From positions 434,001-498,000 of the forward strand of contig NZ_FNVA01000002.1 of assembly GCF_900108185.1 (NCBI RefSeq): DNA of 64,000 nt. Direction: 5' to 3'. Source of the stretch: Bryocella elongata (GTDB lineage Bacteria > Acidobacteriota > Terriglobia > Terriglobales > Acidobacteriaceae). The position numbers were made by a program, and so were the translations under genes. Below the pieces are notes generated by a model. That model made no database searches and had not been told where the DNA came from. It saw nothing but the letters and a program-made list of their open reading frames with translations. Positions 27,553 through 36,129 of the stretch are shown one piece after another (the stretch's first letter is position 1; each line of letters begins with the position of its first letter).

Positions 27553-28254
27553 ATGACTGAGACCATCACCAATCTCACCGAACAGGCGGAAGCGCTCTCG
27601 GCAGCTGAGCTCGTCGATGCAGTCGTCGAGGCCTCCAGTGGCAAGGATGTCTGCTTCACCTCGAGCTTCCAAACCGAGGACATGGTCGTGCTGCACCTGC
27701 TGAAGCAGCGCCTGCCCGATGTGCCCGTGATCTTCCTCGAGACGGGCTATCACTTCGTCGACCTGATTGAGTACCGGGATCGCGTCGTGAGGGAGTGGAA
27801 CCTGAACCTCGTGAATGCGCTACCGCAGACCACGCTCGCAGAGCACGAAGCCCAGTTCGGCCTGCTGCACATCATCGATCCGGGACAGTGCTGTGCGATC
27901 CGCAAGGTTGAGCCTTTGATGCGTTCGCTCGAGCCATTTTCATGGTGGTTCACGGGGCTGCGCCGCGAACAGTCGCCCACGCGCGCGAACCTGAAGAAGG
28001 TCGAAGACCATAAACTGCCCACCGGCAAGATGATGAAGAAGGTGAGCGTGCTCGCGGACTGGACCTGGGCGCAGGTCGATGCCTACGCGACGGAGCACAG
28101 CATCCCCCGGCTGTCGCTGTACGATCGCGGCTATACGTCGATTGGCTGCGAGCCCTGCACGAAGGTTCCCGAGGCCGGGGCTGATCCCCGCAGCGGACGC
28201 TGGGGCGGCGCGAAGCTGGAGTGCGGCATCCATACCTTCAGCGAGAAGGCGTAA
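27553..28254 (+). CDS. cysH: Iron-sulfur adenylyl-sulfate (APS) reductase
   Basis: 233 residues from ATG 27553, 24 bp after cysN. The N-terminus has the SSFQTEDMVVLHLL nucleotide-binding region. The paired cysteines in GQCCAIRKVEPL and GCEPCTKVP ligate the [4Fe-4S] cluster that distinguishes APS reductases from the PAPS-specific enterobacterial CysH, and the catalytic cysteine is in ECGIHTF. It reduces APS to sulfite with thioredoxin or glutaredoxin as donor. The cluster ligands agree with the missing APS-kinase activity in CysN: this operon has no need to make PAPS. Sulfite reductase is not in the window. Confidence 0.94.
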   Translation: MTETITNLTEQAEALSAAELVDAVVEASSGKDVCFTSSFQTEDMVVLHLLKQRLPDVPVIFLETGYHFVDLIEYRDRVVREWNLNLVNALPQTTLAEHEAQFGLLHIIDPGQCCAIRKVEPLMRSLEPFSWWFTGLRREQSPTRANLKKVEDHKLPTGKMMKKVSVLADWTWAQVDAYATEHSIPRLSLYDRGYTSIGCEPCTKVPEAGADPRSGRWGGAKLECGIHTFSEKA

Positions 28255-28308
28255 ATTGAGAGCAGTCGTCACGCGATTGCTTGCCTGACGTAACAAGGAT
28301 TCTGCCCG

Positions 28309-29361
28309 ATGCGCGAGCGCCGCAACATCGTTGAGCTTTGGAAGCGCGGCAACGCCGTGGCAATGGCCACACTGGTGCGCGTGGAAGGCTCGAGTTACCG
28401 GCGCGCCGGGGCGCGGCTGTTGATTGCCAGCAACGGCGAGTATGCGGGGGCGATCTCCGGTGGTTGCCTGGAGGCCGAGGTGCTGCGCAAAGCGCAGTGG
28501 ATGGTGCGCGACGGAGCTCACATCGAGCGCTACTCGACACTCTTCGACGACACCGCTGATATCCCCTATGGGCTTGGCTGCGGCGGTACGGTCGATGTGT
28601 TGCTGGAACCCGCCGACACCGCTGAGTTCGAAGCACATCTCGAAGCGCTGGAAGCTTCGCTCCGCGGCGAGCGACGTCGCATCATCACGCAGCTGCCGGA
28701 GGGCGGTGCGAAGTTCGCGCGATGCGTGCTGGATGCTGCCGGCTCTGCGGTCTTTCGCAGTGGCCCTGCAGTCATCGATGCTTCGCTGCCTCTGTATGAC
28801 GAAATCCTTGCAGCTCCGCAGCGGCTGATCGTCTTCGGCGCCGGGGACGACGCGCAACCCATGGTTCGCATGGCGAACATGCTCGGCTGGCGCACTGTCG
28901 TCCTCGACAGCCGCGCGCAGTGGGCGAAGCGCGAACGCTTTCCCGAAGCGGAGATCGTTGCCACGTCTGTGTCCGGCTTCACAATCGAGCGGGACGATGC
29001 GGTAGCGATTCTCACACATAGCTATGAGCAGGATCGCGAATGGCTCACGCGCTCGCTCGCCGCACACCCACGTTATCTCGGTTTGCTTGGGGCGAGGCAT
29101 CGCAGCGCGTTACTGGTCAGAGACGCCGCGAGCGAACTCGGCTGGACGCTGGAGCGCGCCTGCGCTGGACTCTTTGCTCCCGTCGGCATGGATCTTGGCG
29201 GCGACGGCGCAGAGGCCATCGCGCTGGCTGTGATTGCGGAGATACAGGCCTGCGTGCAGGGCAAGATTGGATCCTCGCGCCGCATGACCGCAGAGATGGT
29301 GGAAGAGCAGGTCACGCGCGGATCGGCCGCTCGTTACCAGCAGACGCAGTGTGCCTTGTGA
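28309..29361 (+). CDS. xdhC: XdhC/CoxI-family molybdenum-hydroxylase maturation protein
   Basis: 350 residues from ATG 28309 (AAGGA upstream). The N-terminal XdhC domain shows MATLVRVEGSSYRRAGARLL and SGGCLEAEV, and the C-terminal Rossmann domain has IVFGAGDDAQPMV and YLGLLGARHR. XdhC proteins bind molybdenum cofactor and help insert its sulfurated form into xanthine-dehydrogenase-type enzymes. The gene follows cysH by 54 bp on the same strand and its stop overlaps the MobA-like start; the hydroxylase it probably serves lies convergently at 29974-33819. Whether it is co-transcribed with the cys genes is not decided by the sequence. Confidence 0.88.
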   Translation: MRERRNIVELWKRGNAVAMATLVRVEGSSYRRAGARLLIASNGEYAGAISGGCLEAEVLRKAQWMVRDGAHIERYSTLFDDTADIPYGLGCGGTVDVLLEPADTAEFEAHLEALEASLRGERRRIITQLPEGGAKFARCVLDAAGSAVFRSGPAVIDASLPLYDEILAAPQRLIVFGAGDDAQPMVRMANMLGWRTVVLDSRAQWAKRERFPEAEIVATSVSGFTIERDDAVAILTHSYEQDREWLTRSLAAHPRYLGLLGARHRSALLVRDAASELGWTLERACAGLFAPVGMDLGGDGAEAIALAVIAEIQACVQGKIGSSRRMTAEMVEEQVTRGSAARYQQTQCAL

Positions 29362-29954
29362 GTTCGCAAGCTTCACCGCGAATCGCGACGGTGGTGTTGG
29401 CGGCGGGGCTTTCGACGCGCCTCGGCCGGCCGAAACAGCTCGAGGTGCTTGATCCCGATTCGGGTGACACTCTCGTCGAGCGCGCCGTACGCTCCGCGAT
29501 CGCCGCGGGTCTCTCGCCCATTGTTGTGGTCATCCGCAGCGAAGAACTGCTGGCTCCATTGCAAGCCCTCGGAGCGATTGTGCTGTTCAATCGGCAGAGT
29601 TACAAAGGGCTTGCGTCATCAATTCGTGTCGGCGTCGAGGCTGCGTTGCAGCTTGAACTTGACGGCGTGGTGCTGATGACCTGCGACCAGGTCGCACTTA
29701 CCGCAGACCATCTTCGCGAGCTGTTGACCGCGCCAGATCGAGTGACTGGCTCGTATTACATGAGCCGCATTGGAGTGCCGGCGTACTTTCCACGCGCGAG
29801 CTTCGAAGCTCTCCTGCAACTGGACGGCGACGTTGGCGCGCGCGAACTTCTGCGCGGCGCACGCAGCGTTGCTTGCGAGGAGCTTGCACTCGACGTGGAT
29901 ACAGAGCAGGACCTGAAGCGTGCCAGGGAGTTCGTCGTGAAGTCGCGATCCTAG
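29358..29954 (+). CDS. mocA: MobA-like molybdopterin nucleotidyltransferase (MocA type)
   Basis: 198 residues from GTG 29358, which overlaps the xdhC stop (GTGA), so translation is coupled. The open frame extends further upstream inside xdhC but that part is out-of-frame shadow. The nucleotide-binding motif VVLAAGLSTRLGRPKQLEVL is classic for NTP transferases of the MobA/MocA group, and MTCDQVAL provides the metal-binding aspartate. MocA makes the molybdopterin cytosine dinucleotide cofactor used by xanthine-dehydrogenase-type enzymes, which fits the xdhC partner and the hydroxylase genes opposite. CTP versus GTP use is inferred from context. Confidence 0.83.
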   Translation: MSSQASPRIATVVLAAGLSTRLGRPKQLEVLDPDSGDTLVERAVRSAIAAGLSPIVVVIRSEELLAPLQALGAIVLFNRQSYKGLASSIRVGVEAALQLELDGVVLMTCDQVALTADHLRELLTAPDRVTGSYYMSRIGVPAYFPRASFEALLQLDGDVGARELLRGARSVACEELALDVDTEQDLKRAREFVVKSRS

Positions 29955-29973
29955 ACCGTCATCGTGGTGCTGA

Positions 29974-30849
29974 CTAGAGGACGAGTGAGCGGAGAAACTC
30001 CTCAAGCAGGTTCGCCGCAACGATAGAGCGATAGCGCCCGGTGGAGCGGATGTCGTCGATCGGTTTAGCTTCGAACGCAAGAGCCGCGCGGCCGGCTCGC
30101 ACCGTCGCTTCAAGGTCGGCCTTCGCAATCGACAAGCCCGTCAATGCCGCTTCGATCCCCGTGCAGCGCAGCGGACGGTCCGCGAGCGATGCTGCGCCGA
30201 TGCGGATCTCGGCAATCGTCTCGCCATCGAGCTTTGCGAGGCACGCGAGCGCGGTCTTGGAGATGGCCTGCGCATTGCGCGTGCCGACCTTGCGAATGTG
30301 CTGCTTCCACCCAGCGAACGTGCGCGGCACAGTGATGGTGTGCAGCAGTTCGTCGGGTCGCAGCGCCGTGCGTTTGTAGCCGAGATGGAACTCCGTGTAA
30401 GGAACGGTCCGCGTCCCATTGGTGCTGATCAGCGTGACGGTCGCTCCATAGGCGAGCAGGGCGGGAGGTGTATCGGCCGCGGGCGACGCGTTGCAGATGT
30501 TGCCGCCCAGCGTGCCGCGATTCTGGTTTGCCACCGAGCCGGTCCAGGAAGCAGAGCTCGCCAGCAGTGGAAGATCGCGGGCGATGTCGGCGTTGCGGCG
30601 AATGTCGGTGAACGTGGTCCCGGCACCGATGTGGATCGCATCGTCGTCAACGCGGATGAAGCGCAGCTCCTTCAGGTGATTGATGGAAAGAAGCGACTTT
30701 GCGGCAAGGCGGCCGACGCCAAGCGCGACCATCAACTCCGTGCCGCCAGCGATGGGCGTGTGCTTTCCGGGCTCAGCCGCAAGCTGCGCGAGCACAGCAG
30801 CGAGCGTTGTCGGCGCGGTAAGTTCGTATTGAGTGACGTCAGAGCGCAT
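29974..30849 (-). CDS. Molybdenum hydroxylase FAD-binding (medium) subunit
   Basis: 291 residues from ATG 30849. The FAD-binding motifs PIAGGTELMVALGVG (near residue 31) and NRGTLGGNICNASPAADTPPALLA (near residue 110) are typical of CoxM/XdhB-type subunits, with KVGTRNAQAISK further on. It passes electrons from the iron-sulfur subunit to an acceptor. It is last in a minus-strand operon (large, small, medium), 60 bp after the small subunit. It converges with mocA, 19 bp between stops. Confidence 0.92.
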   Translation of the reverse strand: MRSDVTQYELTAPTTLAAVLAQLAAEPGKHTPIAGGTELMVALGVGRLAAKSLLSINHLKELRFIRVDDDAIHIGAGTTFTDIRRNADIARDLPLLASSASWTGSVANQNRGTLGGNICNASPAADTPPALLAYGATVTLISTNGTRTVPYTEFHLGYKRTALRPDELLHTITVPRTFAGWKQHIRKVGTRNAQAISKTALACLAKLDGETIAEIRIGAASLADRPLRCTGIEAALTGLSIAKADLEATVRAGRAALAFEAKPIDDIRSTGRYRSIVAANLLEEFLRSLVL

Positions 30850-30909
30850 AAGGGAAAGAGGCGAGATACGAGATACGAGGTGCGAGGGACGGGTTGCGGT
30901 CTGGAATGA

Positions 30910-31407
30910 CTATGTGCTGATTGTTGTAAGCGCTTGGGCGGCCTTCTGCACCGACTCGAAGATGCGCATGTAGCCGGTACAGCGGCAGAGGTTTCCGGCG
31001 AGGCCTTCCTTGATCTGCTCCAACGTCGGGTTGGGGTACTTGTCGAGCAGATGATGCGTGGCGAGGATCATGCCTGGCGTGCAGATGCCGCACTGCGCTC
31101 CGCCGTTCTCGAAGAAGCACTGCTGGATGGGATGCAGATGGGCGGGTTCTCCTTCTGCCGCAGCGCTGGGTGCGACGCCTTCGATCGTGCAGACGGATGC
31201 TCCATCCGCGTGCAGAGCCGGCACAAGGCAGCTGTTCACCAGCTCGCCGTTCATCAGCACGGCACACGCACCACACTCGCCTTCGCCGCAACCTTCCTTG
31301 GTGCCGGTCAGGTGCGCGTCCTCGCGTAGAACATCGAGCAGCCGCTTCATCGGTGGCACGTCGAGAGACTGGCTCGTGCCATTGATCGTGATCTGAATGG
31401 TGCTCAT
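30910..31407 (-). CDS. Molybdenum hydroxylase [2Fe-2S] (small) subunit
   Basis: 165 residues. Plant-type [2Fe-2S] ligands C40, C45, C48 and C60 lie in KEGCGEGECGACAVLMNG and NSCLVP; the second cluster uses C106, C109, C141 and C143 in AQCGICTPGM and LCRCTGYMRI. This is the standard two-cluster small subunit of the xanthine dehydrogenase / CO dehydrogenase family. Its ATG directly follows the TAG of the large-subunit gene with no gap, so the two are translationally coupled. Confidence 0.95.
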   Translation of the reverse strand: MSTIQITINGTSQSLDVPPMKRLLDVLREDAHLTGTKEGCGEGECGACAVLMNGELVNSCLVPALHADGASVCTIEGVAPSAAAEGEPAHLHPIQQCFFENGGAQCGICTPGMILATHHLLDKYPNPTLEQIKEGLAGNLCRCTGYMRIFESVQKAAQALTTIST

Positions 31408-33819
31408 CTAAACCGTGACCTCAGGAGCTTCCACTTCGGTGTCGCGGTCGACGGTAGCGTCGATGTCTTCACTGCCGCCGTGCAGATGGCCGAGCGAGGT
31501 GAAGCGTTCGAAGATGTCTTCGGGCAGCAGTGGAATGCTGTGGAAGCTGACGCCGGTTGCGTTCTCGATGGCGTTGAGGATCGCGGGACCGGGGCCGTCC
31601 ATTGGCAGCTCGCCGATGCCCTTGGCGCCTCCGGGGCCGTGCACGCTGGGAACCTCTTCGAAGTGCACATGGATCTCGGGAAGATCGGCGCTCGTGGGCA
31701 TGATGTAGTTGGTCATCTGGTTGTTCATCATGCGACCCTCCTTCCATTCGCAACGCTCGTAGATCGCGTAGCCAATGCCTTGGGCTACGCCGCCTTCGAT
31801 CTGGCCCTTCGCGAGCACGGGGTGCAGCACGCGGCCCACCTCCTGCAGCGCGTCGAAGCGCGTGCAGGTCGCCTGATAGGTGTTCATGTCGACGGCGACC
31901 TCTGCAACGTAGATGGCCCACGCAAAGCCCGGATAGGCCTCGCCGCGATAGAGCTGATCGTCCCAGAACACGGGCGCCTGCGGCTCATAGCGTACGGAGG
32001 TGCGGAGTGTTTCGTGCTCTGCGAAGTACCGTTCTGTGGCGGCGAAGAACGTGTCGCGGTCGCATGTTTCAGGTAGAGCAGAGTACGTGCGAAGTGTTTC
32101 GAGCAGCTTCAGCGACGCGCGTTCGACGAGCTTGCCCACGATCATTGCAGTACGGCTCGCCACCGTGGGACCGGAGTTTGGCACGACCGCCGTGTCGATC
32201 TTCGCGAGATACACATCGTCATAGGCAATACCCAGCGTATGTGCTGCCACCTGGCTAAGGATAGTATTTGTGCCCTGGCCAAACTCTGTTGAAGAGACGA
32301 GCACGCATACGCGTGCGGGCTGGCCGGCAGTGGCCTTATCGACGCGCAGCACGACCTCGGAGTTGAGCCGTCGTTCGCCTGAGCCGGTGAAGCCAGCACC
32401 ATGCAGGAAGGCCGCGAAGCCCACGCCGCGCTTGATCGGCGAAGTCTTGTTCTCTTCTGCAAAGCGGGCCAGCTTCTCGTGATAGCCATGCTCCTTCAGA
32501 ACGCGTGTGAGCATGGCGTTCATGTCGAAGGCTTCGTGAAGCTTCTGGCCGGTGACCGTAACGTCTCCGGTGCGGAGGAAGTTGCGGCGACGCAGTTCTT
32601 CTGGCGTAAGGCCGACGACCTTCGCAACGCGGTCCATGTGGCGCTCGATGCCGAAGAGTGCCTGCGGCGCACCAAAGCCGCGGAAGGCGCCGTGCGGAGG
32701 AATGTTGGTTGCCATGGCCTTGGACCGCACCCGCAGGAAGGGCCAGCGATACGGCCCTGGCGCATGCAGTGTGGCGCGTGAAAGAACCGTGGGCGAGAGC
32801 GTGGTGTAGGCCCCACCATCGAGCGCGACTTCAATCTCCGCACCCAGCAGCATGCCGTCCTTCGAGAGCGCCGTCCTATGGCGTGTGCGCGACGGATGGC
32901 GTTTGGTGGTGCCGGCCATATCCTCGGCGCGGTCGTAGACGATCTTCACCGGATGGCCGCACTTCATCGCGAGCAACGCAGCGTGCGATCCGATCACGGA
33001 AGGAAAGTCTTCCTTGCCACCGAAGGCTCCGCCGGTCTCGACCTGGATGACGCGGCACTTGTCTTCGGGAAGATTGAAGACGACCGTCAGCGCGTGTACG
33101 AGATAGTACGGGCATTGCATGGAGCCCTGCACGCAGAGGCTTTCGATGTTGCCGTGCTCGTCGCGAAAGCACTCGGCGATGACGCCGTTGTTCTCGATAT
33201 AGAGCTGCTCCTGCGCGCCCGTAGAGTATTCGCCTTCGACGATGAAGGCCGCTTCTTCAAAGGCCTTTGCAAGGCCAGCTTCGGTCTCCTTTGCCTCGCC
33301 GGAGTACAGCTGGTATTGGCGGAAGCAGTTGGCGGAGCCGAAGGTTGCAGAGCCTGCAGCTTCGTTGGGCTCCCACATGATGCGCTCCGCGTCGCCGCTC
33401 TCGACGGCAGCCTCGCTCTCTTCGATGGTGAACACCCCGGGCAACGGGTCGTACTCGATGCGGATCGCGGCCTTCGCCCGAAGCAGAGCGGCCTTGCTGG
33501 GATGAGCGATGAGGAGGATCGGCTCTTCGGGATGATTCACGAAGCCGTCCGCCAGGCAGGGATGATCCTTGATGAGGTGGACGATCACGTTCTCGCCGGG
33601 GATATCCGAGGGACGTACGATGGCGTACTCACTCCAGTCGATCTCATCGGAGAAGGTGATCGAGCGGATGCGTCCGCGCGCAATCGTACTGCGCACGGTG
33701 GCGCCATGCCACATGCCGGGAAGCTCGATGTCGTCGATGTACCTGGCGGCGCCCAGCACCTTCGCGCGGCCCTCCTTGCGGAGGGGAGAGGCGCCGATAA
33801 GGCTTGGAGGTTCAGGCAT
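31408..33819 (-). CDS. Molybdenum hydroxylase molybdopterin-binding (large) subunit
   Basis: 803 residues from ATG 33819. Motifs of xanthine-dehydrogenase-type large subunits are GAARYIDDIELPGMWHG at the N-terminus, QVETGGAFGGKEDFPSV, GAFRGFGAPQALFGIERHMD, EFGQGTNTILSQVAAHTLG and the active-site region GPGGAKGIGELPMDGPGPAI with the catalytic glutamate. It hydroxylates an aromatic heterocycle or aldehyde. The sequence does not prove a purine substrate. No signal peptide is seen, so the complex is cytoplasmic. First gene of the L-S-M operon, divergent from the MBL-fold gene; it probably needs the XdhC and MocA encoded opposite. Confidence 0.93.
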   Translation of the reverse strand: MPEPPSLIGASPLRKEGRAKVLGAARYIDDIELPGMWHGATVRSTIARGRIRSITFSDEIDWSEYAIVRPSDIPGENVIVHLIKDHPCLADGFVNHPEEPILLIAHPSKAALLRAKAAIRIEYDPLPGVFTIEESEAAVESGDAERIMWEPNEAAGSATFGSANCFRQYQLYSGEAKETEAGLAKAFEEAAFIVEGEYSTGAQEQLYIENNGVIAECFRDEHGNIESLCVQGSMQCPYYLVHALTVVFNLPEDKCRVIQVETGGAFGGKEDFPSVIGSHAALLAMKCGHPVKIVYDRAEDMAGTTKRHPSRTRHRTALSKDGMLLGAEIEVALDGGAYTTLSPTVLSRATLHAPGPYRWPFLRVRSKAMATNIPPHGAFRGFGAPQALFGIERHMDRVAKVVGLTPEELRRRNFLRTGDVTVTGQKLHEAFDMNAMLTRVLKEHGYHEKLARFAEENKTSPIKRGVGFAAFLHGAGFTGSGERRLNSEVVLRVDKATAGQPARVCVLVSSTEFGQGTNTILSQVAAHTLGIAYDDVYLAKIDTAVVPNSGPTVASRTAMIVGKLVERASLKLLETLRTYSALPETCDRDTFFAATERYFAEHETLRTSVRYEPQAPVFWDDQLYRGEAYPGFAWAIYVAEVAVDMNTYQATCTRFDALQEVGRVLHPVLAKGQIEGGVAQGIGYAIYERCEWKEGRMMNNQMTNYIMPTSADLPEIHVHFEEVPSVHGPGGAKGIGELPMDGPGPAILNAIENATGVSFHSIPLLPEDIFERFTSLGHLHGGSEDIDATVDRDTEVEAPEVTV

Positions 33820-33935
33820 CAGATTTGCTCGCGACTTGGATTCGAGTATCCGATGAGAATAGTACGAAACGGGGCTCCGGCGCTACGGCCAGGATGGATC
33901 GTCGGCGCGGCTGATGGAAGCTGGAGAGGTTTCAG

Positions 33936-34874
33936 ATGATGAGAGGCGGGCACAGCGTGGTGAAGCTCATTGCGATGCTGGCGGTGTTTGCGGGGACATC
34001 GCACGCCGAGTTCGCTCCCCCGAAGCAAGTGGCCGCGGGTGTTTGGTTTATGGAAGGAGACCCGCACAAAGGCTATGCGAACACCGTCGTGATCGAGATG
34101 CAGCGCTACCTCATCGTGGTGGATGGCAGCTACCCGGGCCGGGTCGAGGAGCTGCTGCAGGAGATTCCGCGGCTCTCGCCCAAGCCGATTCGCTATGCCT
34201 TCATGACCCACCATCATGGTGACCACGCCTACGGCAATGCGTTGTGGACGAAGGCCGGCGTCACGACGCTCGCAACGCAGGGCGTGCGCGAGGAGATGGA
34301 TCGCTACGAGCCTGAGCGCTGGCTTACCACCAAACCAAAGCGCGAGGACATGTGGACCTTACCGTATGACGATGTCGAACGACCTCGGCAGACCTTTCGC
34401 GGACGGAAGTTTGTGCTCAAGGATGGCACGCGCGAGGTCGACTTTCTGTATATGGGCTGGGGACATACACGTGGCGATGGCTATGTATGGCTGCCCAGGG
34501 AGCATGTCCTGTGCACCGGTGATGCAGTCGTGAATGGGCCGCGCAATAAGCTGTGGGATGCGGACCTGGCCAACTGGCCCCATGTGATTGAGAGGGCTGA
34601 GGCTCTGCGACCGGAGATCGTGCTGCCTGGCCACGGTCAGCAGGGTGGGATGGAGATGCTGGAGGGCCAGGCACGCTTCCTGCGAGATCTTCGGAATGCC
34701 TGCGAAGAGTATCTGCGCCGCGGACTCAGCGTCGAGCAGGCGACAAAGTCGCTCAAGCTTCCCGCCGTCGACGCGACTTGGGTCCGCGACGATATGACGC
34801 AGGACATCGAGATTGAGTACTCGGAGATCAAGGCAGGGAAACCCGCTGGATCACTCCCGCACACCTGGCAGTGA
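33936..34874 (+). CDS. Exported metallo-beta-lactamase-fold hydrolase
   Basis: 312 residues from ATG 33936 (GGAGAGG 7 nt upstream; ATG 33939 is equivalent). The signal peptide VVKLIAMLAVFAGTSHAEF is followed by the MBL-fold signature THHHGDHAYG (H92, H94, D96, H97), GWGHTRGDGYVW, CTGDAVVNGP and LPGHGQQGG, which together give a complete di-zinc site. The substrate could be a lactone, thioester or other ester; classic beta-lactamase activity is possible but not indicated. It is divergent from the hydroxylase operon (116 bp) and convergent with the acyl carrier protein gene. Confidence 0.87.
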   Translation: MMRGGHSVVKLIAMLAVFAGTSHAEFAPPKQVAAGVWFMEGDPHKGYANTVVIEMQRYLIVVDGSYPGRVEELLQEIPRLSPKPIRYAFMTHHHGDHAYGNALWTKAGVTTLATQGVREEMDRYEPERWLTTKPKREDMWTLPYDDVERPRQTFRGRKFVLKDGTREVDFLYMGWGHTRGDGYVWLPREHVLCTGDAVVNGPRNKLWDADLANWPHVIERAEALRPEIVLPGHGQQGGMEMLEGQARFLRDLRNACEEYLRRGLSVEQATKSLKLPAVDATWVRDDMTQDIEIEYSEIKAGKPAGSLPHTWQ

Positions 34875-34888
34875 TGGTGGCGCGGGAG

Positions 34889-35143
34889 CTATCGTCCCTG
34901 CGCTGCCAGCTTGTTCTGGATGAGCTCGGCCAGGTGGCCGACGTTGTGGATCGACTCCAGCTCGGCGGTGTGGAACTTCACACCGAACTTCGCTTCCACG
35001 GCGACAATCAGGTTGATGTGGTTGAACGAATCCCAGTCGGGTACGTCCGCGGCCGTCAGTGTTGGGACGGCGACGAGTTCTTCGTCGTCGAAGAGATCAC
35101 GAAGGATGGACGTGAGCTGGTCGTAGATGGCTTGCTGCTGCAT
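34889..35143 (-). CDS. Stand-alone acyl carrier protein
   Basis: 84 residues from ATG 35143, preceded by GAGG at 4 nt. The phosphopantetheine site is S39 in DVPDWDSFNHINLIVAVEAKFGV; the usual DSL triplet is DSF here. The length and acidic helices fit the ACP fold. Essential fatty-acid ACP normally sits beside fabF/fabD; none is visible here, so this is a second, specialised carrier protein. The gene upstream on the same strand encodes a membrane channel-like protein and gives no hint of its acyl or aminoacyl cargo. Confidence 0.85.
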   Translation of the reverse strand: MQQQAIYDQLTSILRDLFDDEELVAVPTLTAADVPDWDSFNHINLIVAVEAKFGVKFHTAELESIHNVGHLAELIQNKLAAQGR

Positions 35144-35158
35144 GAATCCTCAACAGGG

Positions 35159-35164
35159 ATTATA
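35159..35164 (-). promoter_or_regulatory. Perfect -10 box (TATAAT) for the acyl carrier protein gene
   Basis: On the minus strand TATAAT lies 15 bp before the ACP start codon; no convincing -35 box is found at 16-18 bp. The predicted transcript start at about 35152 leaves just enough room for the GAGG ribosome-binding site. Confidence 0.35.
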
Positions 35165-35315
35165 GCGAGCGGGGCCACCGGCTCAGGCTTCGACTTGTTG
35201 ATCAGACATAGGTTCTGCAGCCATGGTTCCATTTGCCGCCTCGATTGCCGTGGCCCATTTCCGTCGCGGGCAACACTTTAGCACGACACGGCGATGGTGC
35301 CTACATTTGTTGCCT

Positions 35316-36074
35316 TCAAAAATGACGGAGCTTCGAACGCGCAGGCTCGGGCTCGGTCAATGGTTGTGATTCTGTGGGTTTCGCCACAAACGGGCGATCG
35401 ATGTTGCGTTCGATCGACCGCGTCACAAGATCGCGCGAGCCCAGCCCAATGGCCAGCGCCAGCGTAAGAACAATCCCCCCAAATAAGATGCCGAAGGCCA
35501 GCTCAACGATGTGTCCACCGACCTGCAGGTGGTCCAGCGCCATCGCTCCCGCCAGCACCAGGACGAGCCACTTCACGCCCAGCGAAAGGAACCGGGCATA
35601 TTGCATCTGTGCGTTCACCGCGCCGATAAGAACGGAACGCGCCAGGAACCGCGCGAGGATCGATCCCGCCAGCACAATGAGCACCGCTCCGGTGATGTGT
35701 GTGACGTAGGGCAGGAGGAAGATGGAGATCGTTGAGTTGGCGGAGTACGAAGCGTCGAAGGCCGAAAGTCCCACCGCCACGCCGATCAGCACGCAGCCCC
35801 AGAAGACGAAGCGCGAGGCCAGCAGCGTGGGAGAATGCGACGGCGACCAGTCGGCGACCGAGGCGTTCGTGTTGATGGGCTGACGCGACGCCAGGCGTTC
35901 GTCGAATCGCACCGAAACGAGGACGCGGCGGAGCAGCACGCTCAGCCCCCAGCCGATGAGGGTAAAGAAGACCACCGCCAGCAGGAACGCCGCGATGCCC
36001 GGCAGGAAGTTGGCCAGCACGAGCACCACGCGGTGCATCGATTGACGTAATGCGGAGCCGATTTGCTGTCCCAT
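35316..36074 (-). CDS. Multi-helix membrane protein of the MscS/CmpX type
   Basis: 252 residues with about five hydrophobic segments: FLPGIAAFLLAVVFFTLIGWGL, FVFWGCVLIGVAVGLSAF, ITGAVLIVLAGSILARFL, LSLGVKWLVLVLAGAMAL and VELAFGILFGGIVLTLALAIGLGSRDLV. The last, glycine-rich helix ending in GLGSRDLV resembles the conserved TM-helix repeat of CmpX-like mechanosensitive channel relatives. A cytoplasmic MscS beta domain is absent. Given the trehalose and glucan genes upstream on this strand, a role in osmotic response is attractive but unproven. The gene starts 55 bp after the GT-like gene stops. Confidence 0.65.
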   Translation of the reverse strand: MGQQIGSALRQSMHRVVLVLANFLPGIAAFLLAVVFFTLIGWGLSVLLRRVLVSVRFDERLASRQPINTNASVADWSPSHSPTLLASRFVFWGCVLIGVAVGLSAFDASYSANSTISIFLLPYVTHITGAVLIVLAGSILARFLARSVLIGAVNAQMQYARFLSLGVKWLVLVLAGAMALDHLQVGGHIVELAFGILFGGIVLTLALAIGLGSRDLVTRSIERNIDRPFVAKPTESQPLTEPEPARSKLRHF

Positions 36075-36129
36075 GGGTACCTCTCTTTGCGTTCGTCCGA
36101 CGTAGGTTGCAGGGCCGTCGATTTCAGGC

